The notes under the pieces are model-generated. The model had not been told where the DNA came from and searched no databases. It was given only the letters and a program-made list of their open reading frames with translations. The translations under genes and the position numbers were made by a program. A stretch of 64,000 nucleotides of DNA from positions 1-64,000 of the forward strand of contig NZ_JAHXRW010000013.1 of NCBI RefSeq assembly GCF_019429625.1, given 5' to 3'. Below, piece by piece: positions 17,672 through 28,350 of this stretch (its first letter is position 1; each line of letters begins with the position of its first letter). The stretch comes from Celeribacter sp. PS-C1. Its GTDB lineage: Bacteria; Pseudomonadota; Alphaproteobacteria; Rhodobacterales; Rhodobacteraceae.

Positions 17672-19378
17672 ATGAACCATCGTCTCAAGACAACCACCGC
17701 ACTGGCGTTAGGCCTCGGCCTTTTGTCGGTGCCCGCTTTCGCCGATATGGATGCGGCCAAGGCGTTCCTCGATGCTGAAATCGGCGATATGTCCGGGCTG
17801 TCCCGCGCCGATCAAGAAGCTGAAATGCAGTGGTTCATCGACGCAGCCCAGCCCTTTGCGGGCATGGAGATCAAAGTGGTCTCCGAGACCATCACCACGC
17901 ACGAATATGAATCTCAGGTGCTCGCCCCCGCGTTCGAGGCCATCACCGGCATCAAAATCACCCACGACCTGATCGGCGAAGGCGATGTGGTCGAGAAACT
18001 GCAAACTCAGATGCAGTCCGGCGAAAACATCTATGACGCCTATGTCAACGACTCCGACCTGATCGGCACCCACTGGCGCTATCAACAGGTGCGCAACCTC
18101 ACCGACTGGATGGCAAACGAAGGCGCGGATGTGACCAACCCCGGTCTCGATCTCGACGACTACATCGGCACCCAGTTCACCACCGCACCCGATGGCAAAC
18201 TCTATCAGCTTCCCGACCAGCAGTTCGCGAACCTTTACTGGTTCCGCTACGATTGGTTCACCGATCCCGCAATCATGGCCGAGTTCAAAGAGAAATACGG
18301 CTACGACCTCGGCGTTCCGGTCAACTGGTCGGCCTATGAGGACATCGCCGAATTCTTCACCGGTCGCGAAATCGACGGTGTCGAGGTCTATGGCTCGATG
18401 GACTACGGCAAAAAAGACCCGTCCTTGGGCTGGCGCTACACCGACGCATGGATGTCCATGGCCGGGATGGGCGACAAGGGCGAACCCAACGGCCTTCCGG
18501 TCGATGAATGGGGCATCCGCGTGAACGAGAACTCCCAGCCGGTCGGCGCCTGTATGGCACGCGGCGGGGCGGCAAACTCTCCGGCGGCGGTCTATGCGGT
18601 TGAGAAAGCCATCGAATGGCTGAACAAATACTCGCCTCCGTCCGCCATGGGCATGACCTTCTCCGAGGCCGGTCCGGTTCCGGGTCAGGGCAACATCGCC
18701 CAGCAGATGTTCATGTACACCACCTTCGTCGCGCCTCTGGTCGACAGCCCGGCGGTGATGAACGAGGATGGCACCCCGAAATGGCGTCTCGCCCCCAGCC
18801 CGCATGGCGTGTACTGGGAAGACGGCATGAAGGTTGGCTATCAGGACGTGGGGTCCTGGACGCTGATGCAATCCACGCCCGAAGACCGCGCCAAAGCCGC
18901 TTGGCTCTACGCGCAATTCGTGGGCTCCAAGACCGTCGACGTGAAGAAATCCCACGTGGGTCTGACCTTCACCCGCGAATCCACCATCCAGCATGAGAGC
19001 TTCTCCGATCGTGCGCCGAAACTTGGCGGTCTCGTCGAGTTCTACCGCTCGCCTGACCGCGTGCGCTGGTCGCCCACCGGCACCAACGTTCCGGATTACC
19101 CGAAGCTCGCCCAGCTGTGGTGGCAGAACATCGGCGATGCCATGTCCGGCGCGAAATCCGCGCAAGACGCGCTCGACAGCCTCTGCTCTGACATGGAACG
19201 CGTGATGGAACGTCTCGAACGTGCTGGCATCCAAGGCGATCTTGGCCCTGTCATGAACGACGAGAAAGATGCCGCCGAATGGCTCGCCATGGAAGGCGCG
19301 CCGAAACCGGCCATCGAGAACGAACGCGAGGAGCCGCAAACCGTCTCCTACGACGAACTCGTCGCCTCCTGGCAGTAA
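17672..19378 (+). CDS. glpV: glycerol ABC importer substrate-binding protein
   Basis: A 568-residue extracellular solute-binding protein, long for this class. A signal peptide covers residues 1-24 (ending VPAFA/DMDA). The body contains VVSETITTHEYESQVLAPAFEAITGI (about 70-95), typical of family 1 binding proteins, and many aromatic residues (FANLYWFRYDWF) suited to polyol binding. The start has GGGAGGA. A terminator hairpin follows directly, so abundant binding-protein message may end here with read-through into glpK. Confidence 0.9.
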   Translation: MNHRLKTTTALALGLGLLSVPAFADMDAAKAFLDAEIGDMSGLSRADQEAEMQWFIDAAQPFAGMEIKVVSETITTHEYESQVLAPAFEAITGIKITHDLIGEGDVVEKLQTQMQSGENIYDAYVNDSDLIGTHWRYQQVRNLTDWMANEGADVTNPGLDLDDYIGTQFTTAPDGKLYQLPDQQFANLYWFRYDWFTDPAIMAEFKEKYGYDLGVPVNWSAYEDIAEFFTGREIDGVEVYGSMDYGKKDPSLGWRYTDAWMSMAGMGDKGEPNGLPVDEWGIRVNENSQPVGACMARGGAANSPAAVYAVEKAIEWLNKYSPPSAMGMTFSEAGPVPGQGNIAQQMFMYTTFVAPLVDSPAVMNEDGTPKWRLAPSPHGVYWEDGMKVGYQDVGSWTLMQSTPEDRAKAAWLYAQFVGSKTVDVKKSHVGLTFTRESTIQHESFSDRAPKLGGLVEFYRSPDRVRWSPTGTNVPDYPKLAQLWWQNIGDAMSGAKSAQDALDSLCSDMERVMERLERAGIQGDLGPVMNDEKDAAEWLAMEGAPKPAIENEREEPQTVSYDELVASWQ

Positions 19379-19384
19379 GTTCTG

Positions 19385-19412
19385 AAAGAGGGCGGGATCA
19401 CCGCCCTCTTTT
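19385..19412 (+). terminator. hairpin between glpV and glpK
   Basis: A perfect 11-bp stem (AAAGAGGGCGG with CCGCCCTCTTT), a five-base loop and a short T run, seven bases after the binding-protein stop. It looks like a rho-independent terminator or a partial one that lowers glpK and adh expression relative to the transporter. Confidence 0.8.
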
Positions 19413-19480
19413 GCCCCTCTTTTCCGTCCAGCGCTGGTGACATAGCTTTGGACCGAGCAGAGACCACCAAGGAGATGCAT

Positions 19481-20964
<1,484 letters not shown>

Positions 20965-20965
<1 letters not shown>

Positions 20966-22134
20966 TGTCAGGTCTCGCCGAAAGCCTCGCGGCTCAGCCG
21001 ATTGCAGATGTTCCCTTCACCGCCCCCGCGCGGTGCCTGATCGGACGCAATGCCAAGGCGCAGGTCGCCGATGCAGTGAACGCCATGGGGCATCGGGTTT
21101 TCGTGCTCCGCAGCGCGTCGGTGGCCTGGGCCGATGTTTTCATCGCAGAACTGCAAACGCGGGGCCTCAACGTGACGACACAGATCGCCCGCGGAGAACC
21201 CACCGCCGATCAGGTGCGCGAGGCGGTAACCCAAGCGCGCGCATCGGATGCCGACTGTATCGTCGCCATCGGCGGCGGTGCGGTGATTGATCTGGGCAAG
21301 GCCGTCTCGGGTCTCTGCGTCTCCGAAGGCGATGTGTTGGATCATCTTGGACTTGGGTCTGATCCGGCGTCGAAGCTCAACGACCCGCTGCCCTTCGTGG
21401 CGGTTCCCACCACCTCTGGCACAGGCGCAGAAGCCACCCGAAACGCCGTGATCGGCGTGCCGGAACAAGGGCTCAAGATCAGCCTGCGCGACCCGCGTCT
21501 TGTGCCGGATTTGGCCGTGGTGGATGCCTCTTTGACCGATGGTCTGCCGAAACATCTGACGCTTTCCACGGGGCTTGATGCCCTGACGCAACTGATCGAG
21601 AGCTACCTTTCGAACCGTGCCAATCCGATCACGGATGCGCTCGTGCGTGGCATGATCGCGCCAGCCGCGGAGGCACTGCGCCACCTCATGACGCAGGAGG
21701 ATCAAACCGCGCGCGACACGATGGCCAAGGCCAGCTACATAAGTGGTCTCGCTCTGGCGAATTCCGGCCTTGGGGTCGTCCACGGCCTTGCTGCGGTCAT
21801 TGGCAGTCAGGGCGGCGCACATGGGGCAATCTGTGGTCGCCTGTTGCCCGCGGCCCTGACGGTCAACCGCGGAGCTATGGTGAACGCCGGCCTGTCGGTC
21901 ACGCGCTTGGATGAGGTCGACGGCTGGCTGCGCGACGGTCTCGGACAGTCGTTGCAGGCTTTCATTGACGCAGAGGGACTGGCCTCGCTCACCGAACTGA
22001 AGTGCGGCCCCTCTCTTTGGTCCGAGATGGCCGAACGCGCGCGGACGGCCTCGTCAACACAGGCCAACCCGGTGCGTCTCTCCGCGTCCGAAATCGAACG
22101 GATTCTGGAACTGGCAGACGCGGCCGACCACTGA
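20965..22134 (+). CDS. iron-type alcohol dehydrogenase coupled to glpK
   Basis: A 389-residue group III (iron-containing) alcohol dehydrogenase. The nucleotide motif is AIGGGAVIDLGKA (101-113), followed by VPTTSGTGAEATRNAVI (148-164). Metal-site positions are Asp205, Gln209, His273 and His286. Most family members have His at the second position (DALTH), whereas this one reads DALTQ, seen in a subset of the family. The start codon overlaps the glpK stop, so it is translated with the kinase. It may oxidise or reduce a glycerol-related alcohol or aldehyde; the substrate is not decidable from sequence. Confidence 0.85.
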
Positions 22135-22169
22135 GATTGCGACGCCCCAACAGATTGTCGAAATCAAAT

Positions 22170-22184
22170 GTTCCCATTATGTTC
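22170..22184 (+). promoter_or_regulatory. LexA (SOS) box of the imuAB-dnaE2 operon
   Basis: GTTC, seven bases, GTTC: an exact match to the alphaproteobacterial LexA operator. It ends six bases before the imuA start codon and precedes a complete mutasome cassette. Confidence 0.9.
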
Positions 22185-22189
22185 TCCTT

Positions 22190-22756
22190 ATGCGAGTCGA
22201 TTTCCACACTGTCTTTCCCCTGCGCCGCGGCCGGGTACATGAGGCCTATGGGCCCGGCTCCGTAGGCTTCGCCGTCATGAGCTTTGCCGCCATGGCGGCG
22301 TCAGGGGCATGCCTGTGGATTCGTGAGGGCTGGCTCTCCGACACGCTCACCCCACAGGGGCTTTTGCCTTTTTTCGATCCCGCCCGCGTGCTTCTGGCGC
22401 GCCCCAAGGATCAAACCGATGCGCTGGCCGTGGCCGAGGAGGCGTTGAAAGACGGCGCGGTCCCTGCTGTCATCATCGAAATCACGCGTCCGCTGAACCT
22501 GCGCGAGGGGCGGCGGTTGCAACTCGCAGCCAAGGCAGGCGGAACAACAGGGCTGTGTTTGATCTCCGAAGGCATGGGCTCGAACGCCGCCGAAACGCGG
22601 TGGCATGTTGCGCCGATCTTCACCACACAAAGCGAAGACTCGACTCTGATGCGATGGGAAATTAAAAAGAACAAATCAGGAACAAATGGGGCCTGGAATG
22701 TTCGATGGGATTCGAAAACGCGTCGTGTGCATGTGGTTTCCCCGGTTGGCGAGTGA
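22190..22756 (+). CDS. imuA: ImuA-like mutasome protein
   Basis: A 188-residue protein in the imuA position of an SOS-inducible imuA-imuB-dnaE2 cassette. The start region RGRVHEAYGPGSVGFAVMSFAAM resembles the N-terminus of ImuA (RVHEA-GP-A pattern), a RecA/SulA-like protein supporting error-prone repair. The later segment ALAVAEEALKDGAVPAVIIEITRPLNLREGRRLQLAAK also fits. It overlaps imuB by 71 bases in another frame. No clear ribosome site precedes the ATG because the LexA box occupies that place. Confidence 0.85.
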   Translation: MRVDFHTVFPLRRGRVHEAYGPGSVGFAVMSFAAMAASGACLWIREGWLSDTLTPQGLLPFFDPARVLLARPKDQTDALAVAEEALKDGAVPAVIIEITRPLNLREGRRLQLAAKAGGTTGLCLISEGMGSNAAETRWHVAPIFTTQSEDSTLMRWEIKKNKSGTNGAWNVRWDSKTRRVHVVSPVGE

Positions 22757-24152
22757 CCGGGTTCTGCGTGCACGCCCCGTGAACGGCCCCTTCGCGATCA
22801 CCCTCAAATCGAACAACACCGAGCGGATCTATTGCCTCAACGAGACCGCCGAAGGCTTGGGCCTGACGCGCGGCATGAGCTTTGCCGATGCACGCGCCTT
22901 TTGCCCCGATCTGATCAGCCAGCCTGCGCGCCCCGATCTTGATGCCCGCTTCCTCGCCACCCTGCGCCGCTGGGCGACGCGCTATTGCCCTTGGGTGGGG
23001 CGTGATGGGCTGGACGGGCTGGTACTGGACGTCACCGGCTCAACCCATCTTTGGGGCGGCGAGGCGGAGATGCTGGCGGATATCGAAAGCCGCGCGATGC
23101 GGTCGGGCCTGACACTTCGTCTAGGATGTGCGGCGACCCGTGGTGCGGCTTGGGCCTTTGCGCATTTCGGCACTGGAACGGCGTCCCTGACCGACCTGCC
23201 GGTCGCCGCGCTGCGTCTTGAGGAGGCGACAGTGACAGCCCTGCAACGTCTCGGCCTGCGCAGCGTTGGCGATCTGGCGGAAGCTGCCCGTGCCCCGCTG
23301 ACCCGTCGCTTTGGCCCTGATCTGCTGCTGCGCCTCGATCAAGCCATGGGCCACGTCCCCGAACCCGTCACGCCCGAGGTCGAACCACCGCGCTTTGCCA
23401 CCCGCATGAGCCTGCCGGACCCCATTGGCCTCACAGAGGACGTGATGGGCCTCACCGCCCGGCTTCTGACCCCGCTCTGCGACAAACTCAACCGCTATGA
23501 GATGGGGGCGCGCCGCCTCACGCTGACCCTGCGCCGGGTCGATCAGGGCAGCCAGCAGGTCGAACTGCGCCTCGCCGCGCCGCTGCGCGACCCGCACCGC
23601 ATCCTGCCCCTGTTCGAGCGCGGCGTGGGCGAAGTGGACGCGGGCTTTGGCATCGACCAAATCCGGCTAGAAGCTACACATGTCGAACCGCTCGCGGTGC
23701 AACAGATCGGCAGCGTCCAGACCTCCCCCGATCAGCTGAACGACCTGATCACCCGGATCGGCACGCGCATCGGACTGGAAAACATCCAACGCCTTCTCCC
23801 CGCCGACAGCCATATTCCCGAGCGCAGCTTTACCATCGCCCCCGCCGCCTTCAGCGTGCCGAGGAGCGCGTGGTCTTGCCTGCGCCCGCGCCCTTTGCGC
23901 CTGTTCCCGCCTGAACCCATTGCAGGACACGGCGCGGAGCCCCCCGCCCGCTTTCGATGGCGGCGCATGTCATTGACCACAGGGCGCGCCATCGGCCCCG
24001 AACGGATCGCGCCGGAATGGTGGCTCCCGGATGAGGCGTGGCGCTCGGGCTTGCGCGATTATTGGCGGATCGAGACCCGCGAAGGGCGACGCCTCTGGCT
24101 CTATCACACGCCGCAAAACCCCGGCTGGTTTGTGCAGGGGGAATTCGCATGA
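22686..24152 (+). CDS. imuB: ImuB, Y-family polymerase-like mutasome protein
   Basis: A 488-residue Y-family polymerase homologue. The DinB-like fold is seen in VVCMWFPRLASDRVLR near the start, GLVLDVTGSTHLWGGEAEML (about 115-134) and LQRLGLRSVGDLAEAA (about 188-203). The N-terminal metal-binding Asp found in active DinB (DxDxFFA) is not present, as expected for ImuB, which is thought to act as a non-catalytic hub linking DnaE2 and the sliding clamp. An alternative ATG is at 22698. The stop overlaps dnaE2 (ATGA). Confidence 0.92.
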   Translation: MGPGMFDGIRKRVVCMWFPRLASDRVLRARPVNGPFAITLKSNNTERIYCLNETAEGLGLTRGMSFADARAFCPDLISQPARPDLDARFLATLRRWATRYCPWVGRDGLDGLVLDVTGSTHLWGGEAEMLADIESRAMRSGLTLRLGCAATRGAAWAFAHFGTGTASLTDLPVAALRLEEATVTALQRLGLRSVGDLAEAARAPLTRRFGPDLLLRLDQAMGHVPEPVTPEVEPPRFATRMSLPDPIGLTEDVMGLTARLLTPLCDKLNRYEMGARRLTLTLRRVDQGSQQVELRLAAPLRDPHRILPLFERGVGEVDAGFGIDQIRLEATHVEPLAVQQIGSVQTSPDQLNDLITRIGTRIGLENIQRLLPADSHIPERSFTIAPAAFSVPRSAWSCLRPRPLRLFPPEPIAGHGAEPPARFRWRRMSLTTGRAIGPERIAPEWWLPDEAWRSGLRDYWRIETREGRRLWLYHTPQNPGWFVQGEFA

Positions 24153-27100
24153 GCTACGCGGAACTCTGTGTCACTTCGAACTTCACCTTCCTCACCGGGG
24201 CCTCGCATCCCGAGGAGCTGATGCTGCGCGCCGCCGAGCTGGGGTTGGAGGCCGTGGCCATCACCGACCGCAACACTTTGGCGGGCGTGGTGCGAGCCTA
24301 TTCAGCGCTCAAAACGCTCCGCGAAGAGGCCGCGGAACAGCTCCGTGTGCGCTCTTCCCATCAGGTTGATCCCTGCTCTCGACAGGAAATCGGCGCGCCA
24401 CAAGACCTGCCGGTGCCGGACACCCCAAAGCTTCCGAAGCTCATCGTCGGCACCCGGCTTGTGCTGCGCGATTGCCCCGTCGAATGGCTGGCGCTGCCCA
24501 CCGACCGCGCGGCCTATCATCGGCTGTCACGACTTTTGACACTCGGCAAACGCCGCGCAGAGAAAGCCGAGTGCCATCTTGACCTGCGCGATCTTGAGGC
24601 GGGCTGTCAGGGCATGATCCTCATTGCCTTGCCGCCGAAAGACCTAACGCGTGCTCAACCGGCCCTTCAAAAGCTGCAACGCCGCTACCCCGGTCACGTT
24701 TTTCTAGGCGCCGCGCCGCGATATGACGGCTCCGATCAGGCGTGGCTCGATGCCTGTGCCGCACTGGCGCTCCGCTGTTCAGCGCCGATGGTGGCGGTGG
24801 GCGATGTGCTTATGCATCACGGGCGGCGGCGGCGGCTCGCGGATGTGCTGACCTGTCTGCGCGAGGGGCTGACCATCGACCGGATCGGCACGAAGGCGCT
24901 GCCCAATGCAGAACGTCGCCTGAAAGGCGCCGCCGACATGGCGCGGCTCTATCGCAACCATCCGGCGGCGCTCAAACGCACGCTAGAAATCGCCGCGCGC
25001 TGTGGTTTCGATCTCTCCGAGTTAAGCTACGAATACCCGGACGAAATGTCCAAAGGGGAAACACCTCAGGCGCGTCTGGAACGCTTAGCGCGAGACGGGA
25101 TCAAACGGCGGTATCCTCATGGCGCCTCACAACGCGTGCATGATCTGATGGAAAAGGAACTGAGCCTTGTCGGCGAGCTGAACTACGCGCCCTATTTCCT
25201 TACTGTCCATGACATTGTCCAAGAAGCCCGATCGCGCGGCATTCTTTGCCAAGGGCGCGGCTCGGCGGCCAATTCGATCCTCTGTTACCTTCTGGGCATC
25301 ACCGATGTGTCGCCCGACATGATCGGCATGGTGTTTGAACGCTTCATCTCCCGCCATCGCGGCGAGCCGCCCGACATTGACGTGGATTTCGAACATGAGC
25401 GCCGCGAGGAGGTGATCCAGTGGATTTATGAGAAATACGGCCGCCACCGCGCGGGGCTTTGTGCCACCGTCATCCATTTCCGCACCCGCGCCGCGATCCG
25501 CGAAGTGGGCAAGGTCATGGGCCTTTCCCAAGACCTCACCGCGCGGCTCTCGGGCGACATCTGGGGGCTGACCAATTCCGGCGCGGATATGGAGCGGGCG
25601 AAAGAACTGGGCCTCAATCCCAAAGACCGGCGGTTGGCGCAGACGATTGAACTCATCGGCGAGATCATCGGCTTTCCGCGCCACCTGAGCCAGCATGTCG
25701 GTGGGTTTATCATCACGCGCGGGCGTCTCGACGAGCTTTGCCCCATCGAGAACGCAGCGATGGAAAACCGCACCTGCATCGAATGGGACAAGGACGACAT
25801 CGACGCGCTTGGCATTCTCAAGGTCGATATTCTCAGTCTCGGGATGCTCACCTGTCTGCGTAAGAGTTTTGATCTGTTAGACGCGCATGAGAAGACCCGC
25901 CTGACCCTCGACACGGTGCCGCAAGAGGACCGCACGACCTATGAGATGCTACAACGCGCCGATGCGGTGGGGGTATTTCAGGTCGAAAGCCGGGCGCAGA
26001 TGAACTTTCTGCCACGCATGAAACCCGCCACGTTTTACGATCTGGTGATCGAGGTCGCGATTGTCCGCCCCGGCCCCATTCAAGGCGGCATGGTCAAACC
26101 CTATATCCGGCGGCGTCAGGGATTGGAGGCACCCGAACCCTTTGGCCCTGCGCTCGCAGAGGTCACACGCAAGACCCTCGGCGTGCCGCTCTTCCAAGAA
26201 CAGGCGATGCAGATCGCCGTCGTCGGCGCGGGCTACACCGCCGAAGAAGCCGACAAACTCCGACGTTCTCTCGCCTCCTTCCGGCGCATGGGCACCATCG
26301 GCGAGCACCGCGACCGTTTCGTGCGCGGCATGATGGGGAATGGCTACAGCCAAGAAATCGCGGAGGCCTGTTTTGGGCAGATCGAAGGCTTCGCCGATTA
26401 CGGTTTCCCCGAAAGCCACGCGGCGGCCTTTGCCATGCTAACCTATGTGTCGTCCTGGCTCAAATGCCACCACCCGGCGGTGTTTGCCTGTGCCTTGCTA
26501 AACTCCCAACCGATGGGGTTCTACGCACCGGCCCAGATCGTGCGCGATGTGCGGGACCATGGTGTCGAGGTGCGGCCTGTCTGCGTCAACCATTCCGACT
26601 GGGACAATCAGTTGGAGCGACGCGCCGACGGGGCACTGGCGCTTCGGCTTGGATTTCGTCAAATCAAAGGCTTTCGCGAAGAGGACGCGGGCTGGATCGT
26701 GGCGGCGCGCGGCAACGGCTACCAAGACCCCGAAAGCGTCTGGCTGCGTGCGGGCGTCGCGCCCCATGTGCTCGAACGGCTGGCGGAAGCGGATGCCTTC
26801 ATCGGCATGGGCCTGACGCGTCGCGACGCATTGTGGCAGGTCCGCGCCATTCGCGCCCCAAAACCGCTGCCGCTGTTCTCCGATCCGCTCGATGGCGAGG
26901 GCATTCGCGAACCGGAAGTGCACCTGCCGACCATGCATCTGGGCGAGGAGGTGGTGGAGGATTACGTCGCTCTGCGCCTGACGCTTCGTGCCCATCCGAT
27001 GGAGCTTTTGCGCCCAACGATCCCCGGCCTGACACCGCACGACCGCTTACCCGTTGCGCCCCTCATCCGCACCACCGTCTGCGGCCTCGTCATCACCCGG

Positions 27101-27457
27101 CAACGTCCCGGCACGGCGTCAGGCGTAATTTTCCTGACGCTCGAAGACGAAACCGGCGTCTCTAACATTGTAGTCTGGCCCAAGGTTTACGATCGCTTCC
27201 GCCGCATTGTCATGGGCGGACGGCTTTTGCGCGTCACCGGGCGGCTGGAGCGTGAAGGAATCGTGGTGCATCTCATTGCTGATCACATTGAAGACTTGTC
27301 GCACAAGCTCTCCGAGTTGGGTCATCCACTCGACGACGCCATCGGCATCACCCAGCCGCAAGCCGACGACGCCCCACGACCACCGCGTTATCCGTCGCGT
27401 GCCAGACATCCGAGGGAGCAGGCGAAACGACTGTTCCCGAGCCGGGATTTTCATTGA
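24149..27457 (+). CDS. dnaE2: error-prone DNA polymerase DnaE2 (ImuC)
   Basis: An 1102-residue C-family polymerase. The PHP domain begins at once ([22 protein letters not shown]). The catalytic acidic pair lies in [20 protein letters not shown] (about residue 410). [21 protein letters not shown] and the late [20 protein letters not shown] (OB domain) fit DnaE2. I chose the ATG at 24149, which overlaps the imuB stop, rather than an upstream frame that runs through imuB. It performs translesion synthesis during SOS induction with ImuA and ImuB. Confidence 0.96.
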   Translation: MSYAELCVTSNFTFLTGASHPEELMLRAAELGLEAVAITDRNTLAGVVRAYSALKTLREEAAEQLRVRSSHQVDPCSRQEIGAPQDLPVPDTPKLPKLIVGTRLVLRDCPVEWLALPTDRAAYHRLSRLLTLGKRRAEKAECHLDLRDLEAGCQGMILIALPPKDLTRAQPALQKLQRRYPGHVFLGAAPRYDGSDQAWLDACAALALRCSAPMVAVGDVLMHHGRRRRLADVLTCLREGLTIDRIGTKALPNAERRLKGAADMARLYRNHPAALKRTLEIAARCGFDLSELSYEYPDEMSKGETPQARLERLARDGIKRRYPHGASQRVHDLMEKELSLVGELNYAPYFLTVHDIVQEARSRGILCQGRGSAANSILCYLLGITDVSPDMIGMVFERFISRHRGEPPDIDVDFEHERREEVIQWIYEKYGRHRAGLCATVIHFRTRAAIREVGKVMGLSQDLTARLSGDIWGLTNSGADMERAKELGLNPKDRRLAQTIELIGEIIGFPRHLSQHVGGFIITRGRLDELCPIENAAMENRTCIEWDKDDIDALGILKVDILSLGMLTCLRKSFDLLDAHEKTRLTLDTVPQEDRTTYEMLQRADAVGVFQVESRAQMNFLPRMKPATFYDLVIEVAIVRPGPIQGGMVKPYIRRRQGLEAPEPFGPALAEVTRKTLGVPLFQEQAMQIAVVGAGYTAEEADKLRRSLASFRRMGTIGEHRDRFVRGMMGNGYSQEIAEACFGQIEGFADYGFPESHAAAFAMLTYVSSWLKCHHPAVFACALLNSQPMGFYAPAQIVRDVRDHGVEVRPVCVNHSDWDNQLERRADGALALRLGFRQIKGFREEDAGWIVAARGNGYQDPESVWLRAGVAPHVLERLAEADAFIGMGLTRRDALWQVRAIRAPKPLPLFSDPLDGEGIREPEVHLPTMHLGEEVVEDYVALRLTLRAHPMELLRPTIPGLTPHDRLPVAPLIRTTVCGLVITRQRPGTASGVIFLTLEDETGVSNIVVWPKVYDRFRRIVMGGRLLRVTGRLEREGIVVHLIADHIEDLSHKLSELGHPLDDAIGITQPQADDAPRPPRYPSRARHPREQAKRLFPSRDFH

Positions 27458-27500
27458 GGGAGGACATGGGCGAACACCCCAAAGAGAAATTACATGAAAT

Positions 27501-27576
<76 letters not shown>

Positions 27577-27600
27577 ACTCTGGCCAAAGAATTGGGTATG

Positions 27601-27626
27601 TCGGGCCGCAGAGTCAAGCGGCCCGA
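27601..27626 (-). terminator. hairpin downstream of the thioredoxin gene
   Basis: A 9-bp perfect stem (TCGGGCCGC with GCGGCCCGA) and 8-base loop between the thioredoxin stop and the tRNA. It lacks a uridine run, so it may terminate weakly or separate thioredoxin mRNA from the tRNA. Confidence 0.45.
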
Positions 27627-27634
27627 TCCCGGTC

Positions 27635-28096
27635 TTAGCGCGGCAATTTGCCGTTCTGTTCGACGAAAGCCACGATATCGCGCGCCGGGCGGGCACCAGC
27701 GATACGGGCCACCTCTTTGCCGCCTTGGTAGAGGATCAGCGCGGGAATGCCGCGGATGCCGTTTTTCATCGACACGTTGGGGTGATCTTCGGTGTTGATC
27801 TTCGCGAACCGCGCGCGGCCTTTCAGCACCTGCGCCGCCTTGGCGAATTCCGGCGCCATCATCCGGCACGGGCCACACCACGGCGCCCAAAAGTCCACCA
27901 GCACCGGCAGATCATCCTTTTTCGACAGCGCCTCAAGCCCCTTCGGGTCCAGCTCCGCCACTTTGCCGGACATCAAAGGCTCGCCACAGGTGCCGCATTT
28001 CGGCCCTGCCGTGAGTTTCGCCACCGGCACACGGTTCACCTGACCACAGGTCGGACAGGCCAGTTTCACATCGGTCTTATCAAGAGCGGCGGCCAT
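27635..28096 (-). CDS. trxC: thioredoxin 2-like protein with N-terminal zinc ribbon
   Basis: A 153-residue thioredoxin of the TrxC type. The first 45 residues hold two CxxC pairs (ACPTCGQ and KCGTCGE) that form a zinc ribbon. The thioredoxin fold follows with the active site [12 protein letters not shown] (about 73-84) and the cis-proline segment [10 protein letters not shown] chose ATG at 28096 because AAAAGGAGG stands seven bases upstream. A longer in-frame start at 28114 would cover that site. It reduces protein disulfides in the cytoplasm. Confidence 0.9.
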   Translation of the reverse strand: MAAALDKTDVKLACPTCGQVNRVPVAKLTAGPKCGTCGEPLMSGKVAELDPKGLEALSKKDDLPVLVDFWAPWCGPCRMMAPEFAKAAQVLKGRARFAKINTEDHPNVSMKNGIRGIPALILYQGGKEVARIAGARPARDIVAFVEQNGKLPR

Positions 28097-28167
28097 GGCC
28101 TGCCTCCTTTTCATATTCGAGTTAAGGAATATATGTAACCTGACACACCCCGGTTCAAGAGGTCAAA

Positions 28168-28350
28168 ATGACACCCTTTCGCGATTTGCCATCCGAAGAC
28201 CAAGCCCGCCTGCGCGCGGCCTATGAAGACGAAATGGCGCGCCAGACGACCACCTGTTTCATGGACGAGAAAATCAGCCGTTTCAACGCATGGCTCACGC
28301 CGCAGGGCGTCTCCTTTTCTGAGGACGACCTGCGGCCGAAGACGCGCTGA
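28168..28350 (+). CDS. small hypothetical protein
   Basis: A 60-residue acidic, soluble reading frame (MTPFRDLPSEDQARLRAAYE at the start) with AAGAGG ahead of its ATG. It lies in the gap between the divergent thioredoxin gene and the gcvP end and stops exactly where gcvP ends on the other strand. Amino-acid use looks protein-like, and no other gene occupies the stretch. I do not recognise a family. It could be a real small gene or chance. Confidence 0.5.
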   Translation: MTPFRDLPSEDQARLRAAYEDEMARQTTTCFMDEKISRFNAWLTPQGVSFSEDDLRPKTR

